From assembly GCF_041199985.1 (NCBI RefSeq), contig NZ_CP165647.1:1736001-1800000 (forward strand): a stretch of DNA of 64,000 nucleotides, read 5' to 3'. This document shows, piece after piece, positions 8,594 through 17,096 of this stretch (the stretch's first letter is position 1; every line of letters begins with the position of its first letter). A program made the translations under genes and the position numbers. Source of the DNA: Leptotrichia sp. HSP-536 (GTDB lineage: Bacteria; Fusobacteriota; Fusobacteriia; Fusobacteriales; Leptotrichiaceae). A model generated the notes under the pieces. The model was not told the DNA's origin. It ran no database searches and was given only the letters and a program-made list of their open reading frames with translations.

Positions 8594-9781
8594 CTAAAAC
8601 GTTTCCAAAACTTTGCTCAATATTGATACTGCTTCATCAATTTCTTCAGTTTTCACATTGAATGGCGGAAAAAATCTCACAACGTTATTTCCAGCTCCAA
8701 CTAGCAGCAGACCATTTTCCAATGCTTTTAAAACAACATCTTTTCCCAAGACTCTGGTTTCGTCAAATTTTATTCCCAAAAGCAGCCCTTTTCCACGAAT
8801 TTCTTCAATAAAATTATATTTCCCCTTCAATTCTTCCAATTTTTTAAGAGAATACTTCCCTTTTTCCACAACATCCTTTTCAACCAATTTATTATCAATC
8901 AACTCATGCAAAACAGCATTTGCAACAGCACAGACTAATGGATTCCCCCCATAAGTCGAACCATGATCCCCAGGCTCTAAAACATCGTTTGCCTTGCCCT
9001 TTGTAAGAGTTGCTCCAATTGGAACGCCGCCACCAAGCGATTTTGCCACAGTGACAATATCTGGAATAATCTCAAAATTTTCATAAGCAAACAATTTTCC
9101 AGTTTTTCCCATCCCGCATTGAATTTCATCAAAAATCACAAGTGCATTATATTTTTCACTCAACTCCTTTATCACCTGCATAAATTCAGGTGTTGCACTT
9201 TCAAGTCCACTTTCTCCCTGAATTGGCTCCAAAATTATGGCTGCCGTTTTTTCACTCACTTTTGCCTTCAAATCTTTTACATCATTAAAATTACATTGTG
9301 TAACATTAGAAATCAACGGTTCAAAAGGCTTCTGGTATTTAGGCTGTCCTGTTATTGCTAATGCTCCTGTTGAACGTCCATGAAATGAATTTTTCATATA
9401 AATTATTTCAGTTTTGTCAATAATTTTATTTCCATTCTCATCATATGATAAATTATTACCGTATTTATGAGCAATTTTTACTGCCAGTTCAATTGCTTCT
9501 GTTCCACTGTTCGTAAAAAATACTTTCTCCATTGCACTGTTTTCTGTAAGTTTTTTTGCCAGCTCTAATTGAGGCTCACTGTAATAAAGATTTGAAATAT
9601 GTATCAATTTTTTACTTTGTTCAGTCAGAGCATTTATAATTACTGGACTTGCATGCCCCAGACAGTTTACCGATATTCCCGACACAAAATCGAGATATTT
9701 CTTCCCTTCGGTATCAAAAATATAGCTTCCTTCCCCCTTGTCAAAAATTACATTATATCGACTATACACATTTAATAACAT
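8594..9781 (-). CDS. argD: acetylornithine aminotransferase
   Basis: 395 residues, PLP fold type I, class III aminotransferase. It converts N-acetylglutamate semialdehyde to N-acetylornithine. Landmarks are FVSGISVNCLGHASP, FFTNSGTEAIELAVK, the PLP aspartate in LVIFDEIQCGMGKTGK and the Schiff-base lysine in VTVAKSLGGGVPIGA. The start is supported by RBS AAGGGAAACAAAAAA. It follows argB by 27 bases. Confidence 0.94.
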   Translation of the reverse strand: MLLNVYSRYNVIFDKGEGSYIFDTEGKKYLDFVSGISVNCLGHASPVIINALTEQSKKLIHISNLYYSEPQLELAKKLTENSAMEKVFFTNSGTEAIELAVKIAHKYGNNLSYDENGNKIIDKTEIIYMKNSFHGRSTGALAITGQPKYQKPFEPLISNVTQCNFNDVKDLKAKVSEKTAAIILEPIQGESGLESATPEFMQVIKELSEKYNALVIFDEIQCGMGKTGKLFAYENFEIIPDIVTVAKSLGGGVPIGATLTKGKANDVLEPGDHGSTYGGNPLVCAVANAVLHELIDNKLVEKDVVEKGKYSLKKLEELKGKYNFIEEIRGKGLLLGIKFDETRVLGKDVVLKALENGLLLVGAGNNVVRFFPPFNVKTEEIDEAVSILSKVLETF

Positions 9782-9808
9782 TTTTTTGTTTCCCTTCTAA
9801 AATTTAAT

Positions 9809-10699
9809 TTATTTTTTTATTAAAGTTCCAGCTCCTTCCTCTGTAAACAACTCCAATAATAATGAATGTTCCAGCTTCCCATTTAAAATAATCACATTTT
9901 CCACCCCTTTTTCAATGGCTTTTAGGCAAGTATTCACTTTAGGTAGCATTCCCCCACTAATTACACCTTTTTCAATTAATTTATTTACGTGATAAACGTC
10001 AATTTCATCAATAAGCGTCTGTTTATCGTGATAATCAAGCAATATTCCATCGACATCCGTTAAAAATATCATTCTGTCTGCATTTAATTTTCCCGCAATT
10101 TCCCCTGCCACATAATCGGCATTTATATTATAAGTCTGTCCATTTTTATCAGTTCCTATTGACGAAATTACTGGAATATAGTCACTTTTCTCAAGCACCT
10201 TTATAATTTCAGTATTAATATTTTCAATTTCCCCCACAAATCCAATATCAATTTTCTTTGTTTCCTTGCTATTTTCACTTTTTTCCTCAATATACTTTTG
10301 CCTAACTAAAATCATATTATCATCTTTTCCACTTATTCCAATAGCTTTCCCGCCATATTTATTAATATCCGCAACAATTCCCTTATTTACTTTCCCAGAA
10401 AGCACCATTTCCACAATCTCCACAGTTTCCTCATCAGTTACACGATTTCCTGCGATAAATTTACTTTCCTTCCCAACTTTTTTTAGCATTTCATTAATTT
10501 CAGGACCGCCACCATGTACAATTACAGGATTTATACCAATGTATTTCATAAGTACAACATCTTTAATAAACTGTTTTCGTGCAGTTTTGTCAACCATGGC
10601 ACTTCCACCATATTTTATAACTATTGTCTGCCCATAATATTTTTTTATATATGGCAAGGCATTTACCAATATTTTAGCCTTCTGTAAATTTGATACCAT
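9809..10699 (-). CDS. argB: acetylglutamate kinase
   Basis: 296 residues, amino-acid kinase fold. It phosphorylates N-acetylglutamate. Motifs are TIVIKYGGSAM, NPVIVHGGGPEIN, the FLTDVDGIL nucleotide site and SGGMLPK. The N-terminal extension of about 20 residues before VIKYGG is the type seen in arginine-feedback-inhibited hexameric enzymes; feedback control is an inference. It follows the argJ fragments by 24 bases. Confidence 0.95.
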   Translation of the reverse strand: MVSNLQKAKILVNALPYIKKYYGQTIVIKYGGSAMVDKTARKQFIKDVVLMKYIGINPVIVHGGGPEINEMLKKVGKESKFIAGNRVTDEETVEIVEMVLSGKVNKGIVADINKYGGKAIGISGKDDNMILVRQKYIEEKSENSKETKKIDIGFVGEIENINTEIIKVLEKSDYIPVISSIGTDKNGQTYNINADYVAGEIAGKLNADRMIFLTDVDGILLDYHDKQTLIDEIDVYHVNKLIEKGVISGGMLPKVNTCLKAIEKGVENVIILNGKLEHSLLLELFTEEGAGTLIKK

Positions 10700-10723
10700 T
10701 ATTCTATCCTCCAGATTATTTTC

Positions 10724-11533
10724 TTATGTATGATATTCAGCATTTATTTTCACGTAATCATAACTCAAGTCACATCCCCACGCAGTCGAAGAAAACTCCC
10801 CGTCATTCAGTTCAATCAAAATTTCAACTTTCTCATTTTTCAAAATTTTAACAGCTTTTTCATTGTCAAATTCTATTCCCATGCCATTTTTTGCAACTTG
10901 AACTCCTTTTTGTAAAGCATTAATATCATTTCCAAGAAAAATATTTACTTTATCAACAATAAGTTCCGCTTCAGAATAACCCACAGCACAAAGGATTCTT
11001 CCCCAGTTCGGATCTTCCCCAAATACAGCCGCTTTGAAAAGACTCGAAGTTATTACCGATTTTGCAACCTTTTGTGCATCTTTTTTACTTTTTGCCCCAG
11101 TTACAGTAACTTCAATTAATTTTGTCGCCCCTTCCCCGTCTTTTGCAATCAACTTTGCCAGCTCCTGATTCACAAAATGAAGCGCCTCTTTAAATTTATT
11201 GTATCCTTCAGACTTTTCATCTACAATTTTTTTATTTTCAGAAGCTCCATTAGCAATAACACAAGCCATATCATTTGTACTTGTATCTCCGTCAACCGAA
11301 ATCATATTAAATGTGCTGTCTGTAATTTCGGAAAATATTTTTTGCAGCAACGATTTTTCAATATTTACGTCCGTTACTGTAAAAGCGAGCATTGTAGCCA
11401 TATTTGGGTGTATCATTCCAGAACCTTTTGCCATTCCTGCAACCGTTACTGTTTTTCCATCTATTTCAATTTCTGCACAAATTTGTTTTGTAAAAGTGTC
11501 CGTTGTCATAATTGCCGCCGCTGCATCATCCAT
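10724..11533 (-). CDS. argJ: argJ C-terminal fragment (glutamate N-acetyltransferase)
   Basis: 269 codons in a different frame from the 5' fragment. It holds the middle and end of ArgJ: AAAAIMTTDTFTK, AGMAKGSGMIHPNMATMLAF with the autoproteolysis site before Thr in NMAT, DGDTSTND, and the GEDPNWGRI and STAWGCDLSYDYVKINAEY end. ArgJ recycles acetyl groups from acetylornithine to glutamate and often also makes acetylglutamate. Any separate start would be the ATG overlapping the upstream stop (ATGGATGA) with only a poor RBS. See 11526-11951. Confidence 0.85.
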   Translation of the reverse strand: MDDAAAAIMTTDTFTKQICAEIEIDGKTVTVAGMAKGSGMIHPNMATMLAFTVTDVNIEKSLLQKIFSEITDSTFNMISVDGDTSTNDMACVIANGASENKKIVDEKSEGYNKFKEALHFVNQELAKLIAKDGEGATKLIEVTVTGAKSKKDAQKVAKSVITSSLFKAAVFGEDPNWGRILCAVGYSEAELIVDKVNIFLGNDINALQKGVQVAKNGMGIEFDNEKAVKILKNEKVEILIELNDGEFSSTAWGCDLSYDYVKINAEYHT

Positions 11534-11951
11534 CTTTCGATATCTCTTTACAAATTTTACTAATTCCAGTTTCTATTTTTTCCATATCCAGCTGAACTCC
11601 AATAATTCCAGTAGACTGCACCAAAATCTCCTCTTTTTTGAGTCCCAGTTCATTTGCTACAAATTCCGTCATTTTTTTAGCATTTTCAAGTCCAGTTTCT
11701 CCAGTACACGAATTAGCATTCCCGCTATTTACAATAATCGCCTGTGTATTTTCATTTTTTATATTTTCCATATTTAAAATAATCGGAGCCGCTTTTACAA
11801 GATTTTTTGTAAACACTGCAGCCGAAACTGCCTTTTTCTCGCTATAAATCAATGCCAAGTCTTTTTTCCCGCTTTTTTTCAACTGTGCCGGTATTCCTGC
11901 CGCCTTTATCCCTTTAACATTAGTAATTGTCCCATTTTTTATTATTTTCAC
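11526..11951 (-). CDS. argJ: argJ N-terminal fragment, ends in a frameshift
   Basis: 141 codons from a GTG at 11951 (AGGAG 8 bases upstream; a GTG at 11960 overlaps the RBS and is less likely). It holds the ArgJ N-terminus: GIKAAGIPAQLKKSGKKDLALI, IIVNSGNANSCTGETG and VQSTGIIGVQLDMEKI. It stops at TGA within GATGGATGATG where intact ArgJ continues into the other fragment, so one inserted base or two lost bases has split the gene. The stop is well before the natural alpha/beta cleavage site, so this is not normal ArgJ processing. A sequencing error is possible. Confidence 0.85.
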   Translation of the reverse strand: MKIIKNGTITNVKGIKAAGIPAQLKKSGKKDLALIYSEKKAVSAAVFTKNLVKAAPIILNMENIKNENTQAIIVNSGNANSCTGETGLENAKKMTEFVANELGLKKEEILVQSTGIIGVQLDMEKIETGISKICKEISKDG

Positions 11952-11977
11952 AAAAATCACTCCTTTTAAAACTTAAT

Positions 11978-13027
11978 TTAAATATACATTGATAAAAATT
12001 CCAGTCCCATATTTTCTTCAAATCCAAACATAATATTCATACTTTGAACAGCTTGCCCTCCTGCACCTTTTATAAGGTTGTCAATCGCAGAAATTACAAT
12101 AATATTCCCAGTATTTGAGTCATAACGGACACCAATTTCACAAATATTGCTATTTTTTACATTCTTTATCTCAGGCAAATTTTCGGTAACTCTTATAAAA
12201 TACTCATTTTTATAAAACTCATTATAAATTTCATAAATTTTTTCTTCCGTCAGAGTTTCTTTCCATTCATTGTTCACTTCCAAATAAATTGTTGAAAGAA
12301 TCCCTCTACTTATCGGTAATAAATGTGGAGTAAACACTACGTTTATATCGCTTTCTGATAATTTATCCATTTCCTGCTTTATTTCAGGCGTATGTCTATG
12401 CTTTAAAACTCCGTAAGCCTTAAAGTTTTCATTTACTTCTGTAAAAATCGTATCTATTTTCGCATTTCTCCCTGCTCCTGAAACTCCAGATTTTGAATCA
12501 ATTATTATTTTATCCGCTTTTACAACTTTATTTTTCAAAAGTGGTGCTGTCCCCAATATCGCCGATGTCGGATAACAGCCAGGACAAGCAATAACTTGAC
12601 TTTTCTTTATTTTCTCTCTATTCAGTTCAGGCAATCCATAAATTGCATTCTGATTAATTTCAGGAAACTCATGTTTAACATCATACCATTTTTCATAAAT
12701 TTCTGAATCATCCAATCTGAAATCCGCTCCCAAATCAAAAACTTTTACATCATTTTCAAGTGCCTTCTTAGTCATCTTTTCCGACAATCCATGGGGCAAT
12801 GCCAAAAACAGCACATCAATTTTTCCAAAACTCTTTTCAGCCTCTTCCTGAGAAATCAATTTTTTTTCAAAATATTTTTTATAATTCGCATACACATCCC
12901 CCATATTTTCCCCAGCATTTGAATACGAAGAAATAAACTCAATTTCCACTTCTTTATGGTTATTCAATATCCATACTAACTGCTGTCCAGCATATCCAGT
13001 CGCTCCAATAACTCCAACTTTTATCAT
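11978..13027 (-). CDS. argC: N-acetyl-gamma-glutamyl-phosphate reductase
   Basis: 349 residues. It reduces acetylglutamyl phosphate with NADPH. The Rossmann motif VGVIGATGYAGQQL begins at residue 4, and the catalytic Cys is Cys151 in ACPGCYPTSA. Other motifs are LALPHGLSE and HRHTPEI. AAGGAG lies 9 bases before the ATG at 13027; the ATG at 13036 touches the RBS and is rejected. First gene of the arg operon, preceded by a leader of about 280 bases. Confidence 0.95.
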   Translation of the reverse strand: MIKVGVIGATGYAGQQLVWILNNHKEVEIEFISSYSNAGENMGDVYANYKKYFEKKLISQEEAEKSFGKIDVLFLALPHGLSEKMTKKALENDVKVFDLGADFRLDDSEIYEKWYDVKHEFPEINQNAIYGLPELNREKIKKSQVIACPGCYPTSAILGTAPLLKNKVVKADKIIIDSKSGVSGAGRNAKIDTIFTEVNENFKAYGVLKHRHTPEIKQEMDKLSESDINVVFTPHLLPISRGILSTIYLEVNNEWKETLTEEKIYEIYNEFYKNEYFIRVTENLPEIKNVKNSNICEIGVRYDSNTGNIIVISAIDNLIKGAGGQAVQSMNIMFGFEENMGLEFLSMYI

Positions 13028-13053
13028 AATTACCATCTCCTTAAATTTTTTAT

Positions 13054-13139
13054 AAAAAAAAGCCCTTTTTACAGGCTCTAAATAAAATTATACAAATTGT
13101 ATATAAAAACAAAGAGCCAATAACCCAAAAGTCATTGGC
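13054..13139 (-). promoter_or_regulatory. transcription attenuator of the arg operon
   Basis: Minus-strand RNA order: hairpin GCCAATGAC/GTTATTGGC (13116-13139), then GGCUCU (13113-13118), AGAGCC (13074-13079), and GGGCU followed by a U run (13054-13065). AGCCU pairs with GGGCU to make a terminator. GGCUCU is a perfect complement of AGAGCC and so could form an antiterminator that excludes it. The first hairpin excludes the antiterminator in turn. Further upstream, GTCATT (about 13182) can pair with AATGAC. This nested arrangement is typical of leader-peptide attenuation. Confidence 0.7.
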
Positions 13140-13217
13140 AAAAATAAAATTTTTATATAAAACAAGAATCCATTATAAAAATGACTATACACCATCTGAC
13201 AAGGGTTTATAATTAAA

Positions 13218-13259
13218 TTATGTAAATTTATTATCCCTTATCCTTCTTATCATTTTCAT
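13218..13259 (-). CDS. arginine leader peptide
   Basis: A 13-codon frame encoding MKMIRRIRDNKFT ends in TAA. AGGAGG lies 8 bases before the ATG, a better ribosome site than most genes here. Three of 13 residues are Arg, using AGA, AGG and AGG within codons 5-8. It sits between a strong promoter and the attenuator at 13054-13139, upstream of argC. Ribosome stalling at Arg codons when charged tRNA-Arg is scarce is the expected sensor. Too short for homology tests; the case rests on layout. Confidence 0.7.
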   Translation of the reverse strand: MKMIRRIRDNKFT

Positions 13260-13302
13260 AATCTTTTCCTCCTATCATTTTAATTTGCTTTTTGATAAAT
13301 CT

Positions 13303-13331
13303 ATTATAGCAGAAAAATAACATAAAATCAA
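13303..13331 (-). promoter_or_regulatory. promoter of the arg operon
   Basis: Minus strand TTGATT, 17-bp spacer, TATAAT. The start would fall about 30 bases before the leader-peptide RBS. No clear ARG-box palindrome was seen over it. Confidence 0.75.
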
Positions 13332-13413
13332 TATATCGAATATATAAGTTTTTAATGCTACCATTAATAAAATTAATGTTTGAATTTTTATGAACAAAAA
13401 ATTATCTTTTTTC

Positions 13414-14148
13414 TTATTTTACAATTTCAAAATCAACTAATATCGGCAAATGATCCGAAAGTTGAGTTTGTATAACTTCATAACTTTTTACTTTTATGTC
13501 CTTTGAACAAAGTATAAAGTCAAGTTCCCGTTTTGGATTCCAGCTTGGAAAAGTCGGATCTTTCCTTATATTTATATTTCGTAAATTTGAAGCCTGCAAA
13601 AACATTTCAATTTCCTCTTCCCCCCAGAATACATTAAAATCACCAGCCACTATAACTGGCTTCTTACAATCTTTCACAAGGCTGTAAAGCTGCACAATCT
13701 GCTTTTGACGTGTCTTTCCGCCAAGTGCCAAATGAACCAGAAACACTACCACATCTTCCGTTTCCACTTCAATAATCAATTTTTTCATTCCAATATCCAG
13801 ATAATGAAATTCTTCTCGTAAAACAGGCTTTTTAGAAAGCAAAGCATTTCCCTGCTTTCTTACCATCGGAAATTTCATATAATTAGAATCTTCCTCATAT
13901 TTGTACTGATAAACATTATTATTTCTCGTAATTCTCCCAAGAAGTGCAGCCTGATTTCTACTGTACATTCTAAACGAGCCAAGATCAACTTCCACAAGTC
14001 CCACAATATCAGGCTTATATTTATTGATAAATTTCCCAATTCGATAAATATGCTTTACCGAACGCCCTAAATATCCCCGTATATGCTTAAAGGGCTGATT
14101 CAGATATTTCCCAGTCCCATATCGAATATTATACAAAAGAAATTTCAT
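13414..14148 (-). CDS. endonuclease/exonuclease/phosphatase family protein
   Basis: 244 residues with the EEP fold signature: MKFLLYNIRYGTGK at the N-terminus, DIVGLVEVD (metal Glu), PVIVAGDFNVFWG (catalytic Asp/Asn), ELDFILCS and the terminal SDHLPILVDF (Asp-His). No signal peptide, so cytoplasmic. Substrates in this family range from DNA to phospholipids and phosphoesters, and nothing here decides which. It lies between the arg leader and the O-methyltransferase. Confidence 0.82.
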   Translation of the reverse strand: MKFLLYNIRYGTGKYLNQPFKHIRGYLGRSVKHIYRIGKFINKYKPDIVGLVEVDLGSFRMYSRNQAALLGRITRNNNVYQYKYEEDSNYMKFPMVRKQGNALLSKKPVLREEFHYLDIGMKKLIIEVETEDVVVFLVHLALGGKTRQKQIVQLYSLVKDCKKPVIVAGDFNVFWGEEEIEMFLQASNLRNINIRKDPTFPSWNPKRELDFILCSKDIKVKSYEVIQTQLSDHLPILVDFEIVK

Positions 14149-14319
14149 TTCTCCTCACTTCTCTTTCCTGTATTTGCAAAATTATATTATATTCAGATTA
14201 CTTTATAACAATTTCAGTTTAAAACAAAAACAAAAAGTTACACTATATCTGTAGACAACGCATTGCTTTTTACACATTTTTACTCCAATTTTTAAGTAGA
14301 CTGAACTAGTACTAAATAT

Positions 14320-14964
14320 TTATTTTTTTACTATCCCAACTCCATCTCCAAACGGCAGCAGTACAAAATTATACTCTTCATTCAATTTTTCTATAAATTC
14401 TTTAAGTCTTTTTACAATTGTCTTATATCTTTTTGGAATTTCTTCCTTATCTGCCGCAACCAGTCCACGAAACATAAGATTATCAATAAAAATAATTCCA
14501 TTTTCATTGAGAAGTTCATAACTCATTTCAAAAAACTTCAAATACTGTCCTTTTGAAGCATCAATAAAAATAAAATCATATTTCACATTCTTATCAAGTT
14601 TCAGAATTTCTTCCAAAGCATCTCCAAAAATCATCTTATTCTTTTCAAATAATCCAAGTTTCTTAAAATTTTCCATAGCTTTTCCATAACGAATTTCATC
14701 AATTTCCATTGTTGTTAAGAAACCACCATTTTCATTAGCAACCTGTGCCAAAAATAGCCCTGAGTATCCTGTTGCAGTTCCAATTTCCAAAATATTTTCA
14801 GCTTTAATATTTCTAGCCGTAAAAATCATATAATTTAGCACTTCGTCAGTAATAATTGGCACATTTTCATCCAAACTTTCATCTTTTATATTCTGTATAA
14901 TTTCATTTTCTATTTTAAATAAATTTTGTACATATTTCGATGATTCTATAAAATTTTCTATCAT
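14320..14964 (-). CDS. class I SAM O-methyltransferase (family 3, TrmR/CCoAOMT-like)
   Basis: 214 residues. The SAM motif ENILEIGTATGYSGLFLAQ, acidic motif LTTMEIDEIRYGKAMENFKKLG, metal-binding FIFIDASKGQYLKFFE and IIFIDNLMFRG match the cation-dependent O-methyltransferase family. Bacterial members include the tRNA methyltransferase TrmR (YrrM), which makes mcmo5U, as well as small-molecule enzymes, so the substrate is not settled. It lies downstream of the pilC-like gene. Confidence 0.82.
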   Translation of the reverse strand: MIENFIESSKYVQNLFKIENEIIQNIKDESLDENVPIITDEVLNYMIFTARNIKAENILEIGTATGYSGLFLAQVANENGGFLTTMEIDEIRYGKAMENFKKLGLFEKNKMIFGDALEEILKLDKNVKYDFIFIDASKGQYLKFFEMSYELLNENGIIFIDNLMFRGLVAADKEEIPKRYKTIVKRLKEFIEKLNEEYNFVLLPFGDGVGIVKK

Positions 14965-15047
14965 AAATTTTCCTTTTTTCTTTTATTTATATTCAAATCC
15001 AAAATTCTAATTTCCAACTTTAGTTTTTCATATTTTTCATTTAATAT

Positions 15048-16091
15048 TTACAGCATTTCTCCCATTTTAAAAATAGGTAACATAACTGAAAATACAATAA
15101 GCCCAATAATTATTCCAATAAAAATTATCGAAAACGGCTCAAACATTTTCAAAAACCATTTTATTTTCTCGCTAACTTTTTCATAATAAATTTCATTCAA
15201 ATTAAAAAATGATATTTTCATTTCGCCGGTCTTTTCTCCAATTGCAAGGAAACTTACATATTCATTATCAAAAAAAGTCGTATTTTTAAAGGATTTTTGA
15301 ATACTCTCACCCTTTTCTATTTTCAAAATAATTTTTTTCAGTTCCTCATTTAAAATATAACTTTTAGAATTTGTACACATTTTTAGGGATTGAATCAATG
15401 GAACATTGGCATCTGTCAGAGAATACATATTTCTTGTAAAATTCAATATGCAAATATTTTTATACATTTGCCCAATCATTCTTGTTTTTAAAAAAATTTT
15501 TTCAAAATTCTTTTCATTTTTTTCTTTCCAATTCTTTAATCCAAAAATTAAAAAAGTTATGGCAATTAAAAGAAAAATACCATATTTATCCGTTATTTTA
15601 CTAATATTTATCACGATTTGCGTAACTCTTGGTAATTCCTGCCCAATATCAGAATAAATTACCACAAATTTAGGCACTACAAATTTTAAGAGTATGAATA
15701 CAATAACCAATGCTGTAATTATAACTGTTACTGGGTAAATACTTAAATTTTTCACATCTTTTTTTATTTTCTGATTAAACTCATACTTTTCATAAAGATT
15801 CTTAAAGACTATTTCCAAATTTCCAGTTTCTTCCCCAATTTTTACCATTTCCATAAATTCTTTATTTGCAGTAATCTTTGAAAAAGCCCTATGAAGAGAA
15901 ACTCCCTTTTCAATCTGCTGTTTTGTACGAATTATCTTACTTTTCAAATCTCCACTATAATTCTGTGCAACAATTCCAAGTGTATCAATTAGCGAAATTT
16001 TACCATTTAATAAATAATATACACTTTTCGTAAACGATAGCAAGTCTTTTTCACTAATTTCACTTTCCTTGCTCTTTATAATACTTGCCAT
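15048..16091 (-). CDS. type II secretion/type IV pilus inner-membrane platform protein (PilC/GspF)
   Basis: 347 residues with two GspF repeats (about 20-140 and 225-340) and three membrane segments (about 130-150, 165-185 and 315-345). LSFTKSVYYLLNGKISLIDTLGI, the EETGNLEIVFKNL motif and the C-terminal MLPIFKMGEML are typical. It anchors the assembly ATPase and pilin extraction. It is separated from the main pilus genes by two sugar kinases. No PilB/GspE ATPase gene is in the window. Confidence 0.88.
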   Translation of the reverse strand: MASIIKSKESEISEKDLLSFTKSVYYLLNGKISLIDTLGIVAQNYSGDLKSKIIRTKQQIEKGVSLHRAFSKITANKEFMEMVKIGEETGNLEIVFKNLYEKYEFNQKIKKDVKNLSIYPVTVIITALVIVFILLKFVVPKFVVIYSDIGQELPRVTQIVINISKITDKYGIFLLIAITFLIFGLKNWKEKNEKNFEKIFLKTRMIGQMYKNICILNFTRNMYSLTDANVPLIQSLKMCTNSKSYILNEELKKIILKIEKGESIQKSFKNTTFFDNEYVSFLAIGEKTGEMKISFFNLNEIYYEKVSEKIKWFLKMFEPFSIIFIGIIIGLIVFSVMLPIFKMGEML

Positions 16092-16131
16092 TTTAATTAA
16101 CCCTCCCCTTTGATTAATTACAAATTAATTA

Positions 16132-17019
16132 TTATTTTCTGTTATTTTCCAACGCAATTTTCCCCAATGCGATTGATCCGACAAATCCTGCTTCATCTCC
16201 AAGTCCAGGATAAACAATATAGTCTTCTATTTTTTCTAAAATTTCCTCTTTTTGAACATAACCGTTTAAAAATTCCAGTACATATTTTCTAATTAATGGA
16301 AACAGCTGCTTTTGTTTCATAACTCCCCCACCCATAATTATTTTTTGTGGCGATAAAATCAAAGTATAATTTACTACAGCCTGAGCCAAATAATATGCTT
16401 CCATGTCCCAAACTTCATTCCTATCGGCAAGTTCAAATCCTTTTTTACCCCATCTGTCTTCTATTGCAGGCCCTGCCGCCATTCCTTCCATACAATCCTT
16501 ATGGAAAGGACATCTTCCTTCAAATTTATCATCTTTATGTCTTTTCAAGAATATATGTCCCATTTCAGGGTGAGTCAATCCTTGAAGCATTTTCCCATCA
16601 ACAACTGCTCCAGCTCCAATTCCAGTTCCAACAGTAATATACATAACATTTTTCAGATTTTCTCCAGCTCCCCACCAGCTTTCTGCAAGTGCCGCACCAT
16701 TTACATCTGTATCAAATTCCATCGGAACATCATAATGTTTTTTCAACTCTCCTATCAAATCATAATCGCTCCAGTAAGGCTTTGGAGTTTTTGTAATATA
16801 TCCGTAAGTTTTAGAGCCTTTCACAGGATCAATCGGTCCAAAGCTCCCAACACCCATTACATCAAATTCCTTGTCTTTAAAATATTCTATAACTTGTGCC
16901 ATTGTTTCTTCAGGAGTTGTAGTTGGAATACTTACTCTGTCAATGATTTTCCCATCTTCAGTTCCCAATCCACATATAAATTTTGTTCCCCCAGCTTCAA
17001 CTGCTGCAATAATTGCCAT
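16132..17019 (-). CDS. ROK family sugar kinase (fructokinase-like)
   Basis: 295 residues. N-terminal IAAVEAGGTKFICGLG binds ATP phosphate; ITVGTGIGAGAVVDGKML and HPEMGHIFLKRH follow, with the ROK zinc cluster CPFHKDCMEG. The sequence EFDTDVNGAALAESWWGAG is typical of the fructokinase/mannokinase branch (GmuE/ScrK-like). It acts in the cytoplasm, phosphorylating fructose or a related hexose. A role beside pilus genes is not obvious; perhaps precursor supply for LPS heptose with the next gene. Confidence 0.85.
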   Translation of the reverse strand: MAIIAAVEAGGTKFICGLGTEDGKIIDRVSIPTTTPEETMAQVIEYFKDKEFDVMGVGSFGPIDPVKGSKTYGYITKTPKPYWSDYDLIGELKKHYDVPMEFDTDVNGAALAESWWGAGENLKNVMYITVGTGIGAGAVVDGKMLQGLTHPEMGHIFLKRHKDDKFEGRCPFHKDCMEGMAAGPAIEDRWGKKGFELADRNEVWDMEAYYLAQAVVNYTLILSPQKIIMGGGVMKQKQLFPLIRKYVLEFLNGYVQKEEILEKIEDYIVYPGLGDEAGFVGSIALGKIALENNRK

Positions 17020-17096
17020 AATTTCACTTCCCTTTTCTTTAAAATTTTATTTGTTTTTTATTTTATAAACTTTTTAAATCTAATAATAAACAATTT

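Noticed and set aside
13054..13259. T-box riboswitch upstream of argC
   Set aside because: No T-box AGGGUGGnACCGCG sequence or specifier-loop pattern is present. Leader-peptide attenuation explains the layout better.
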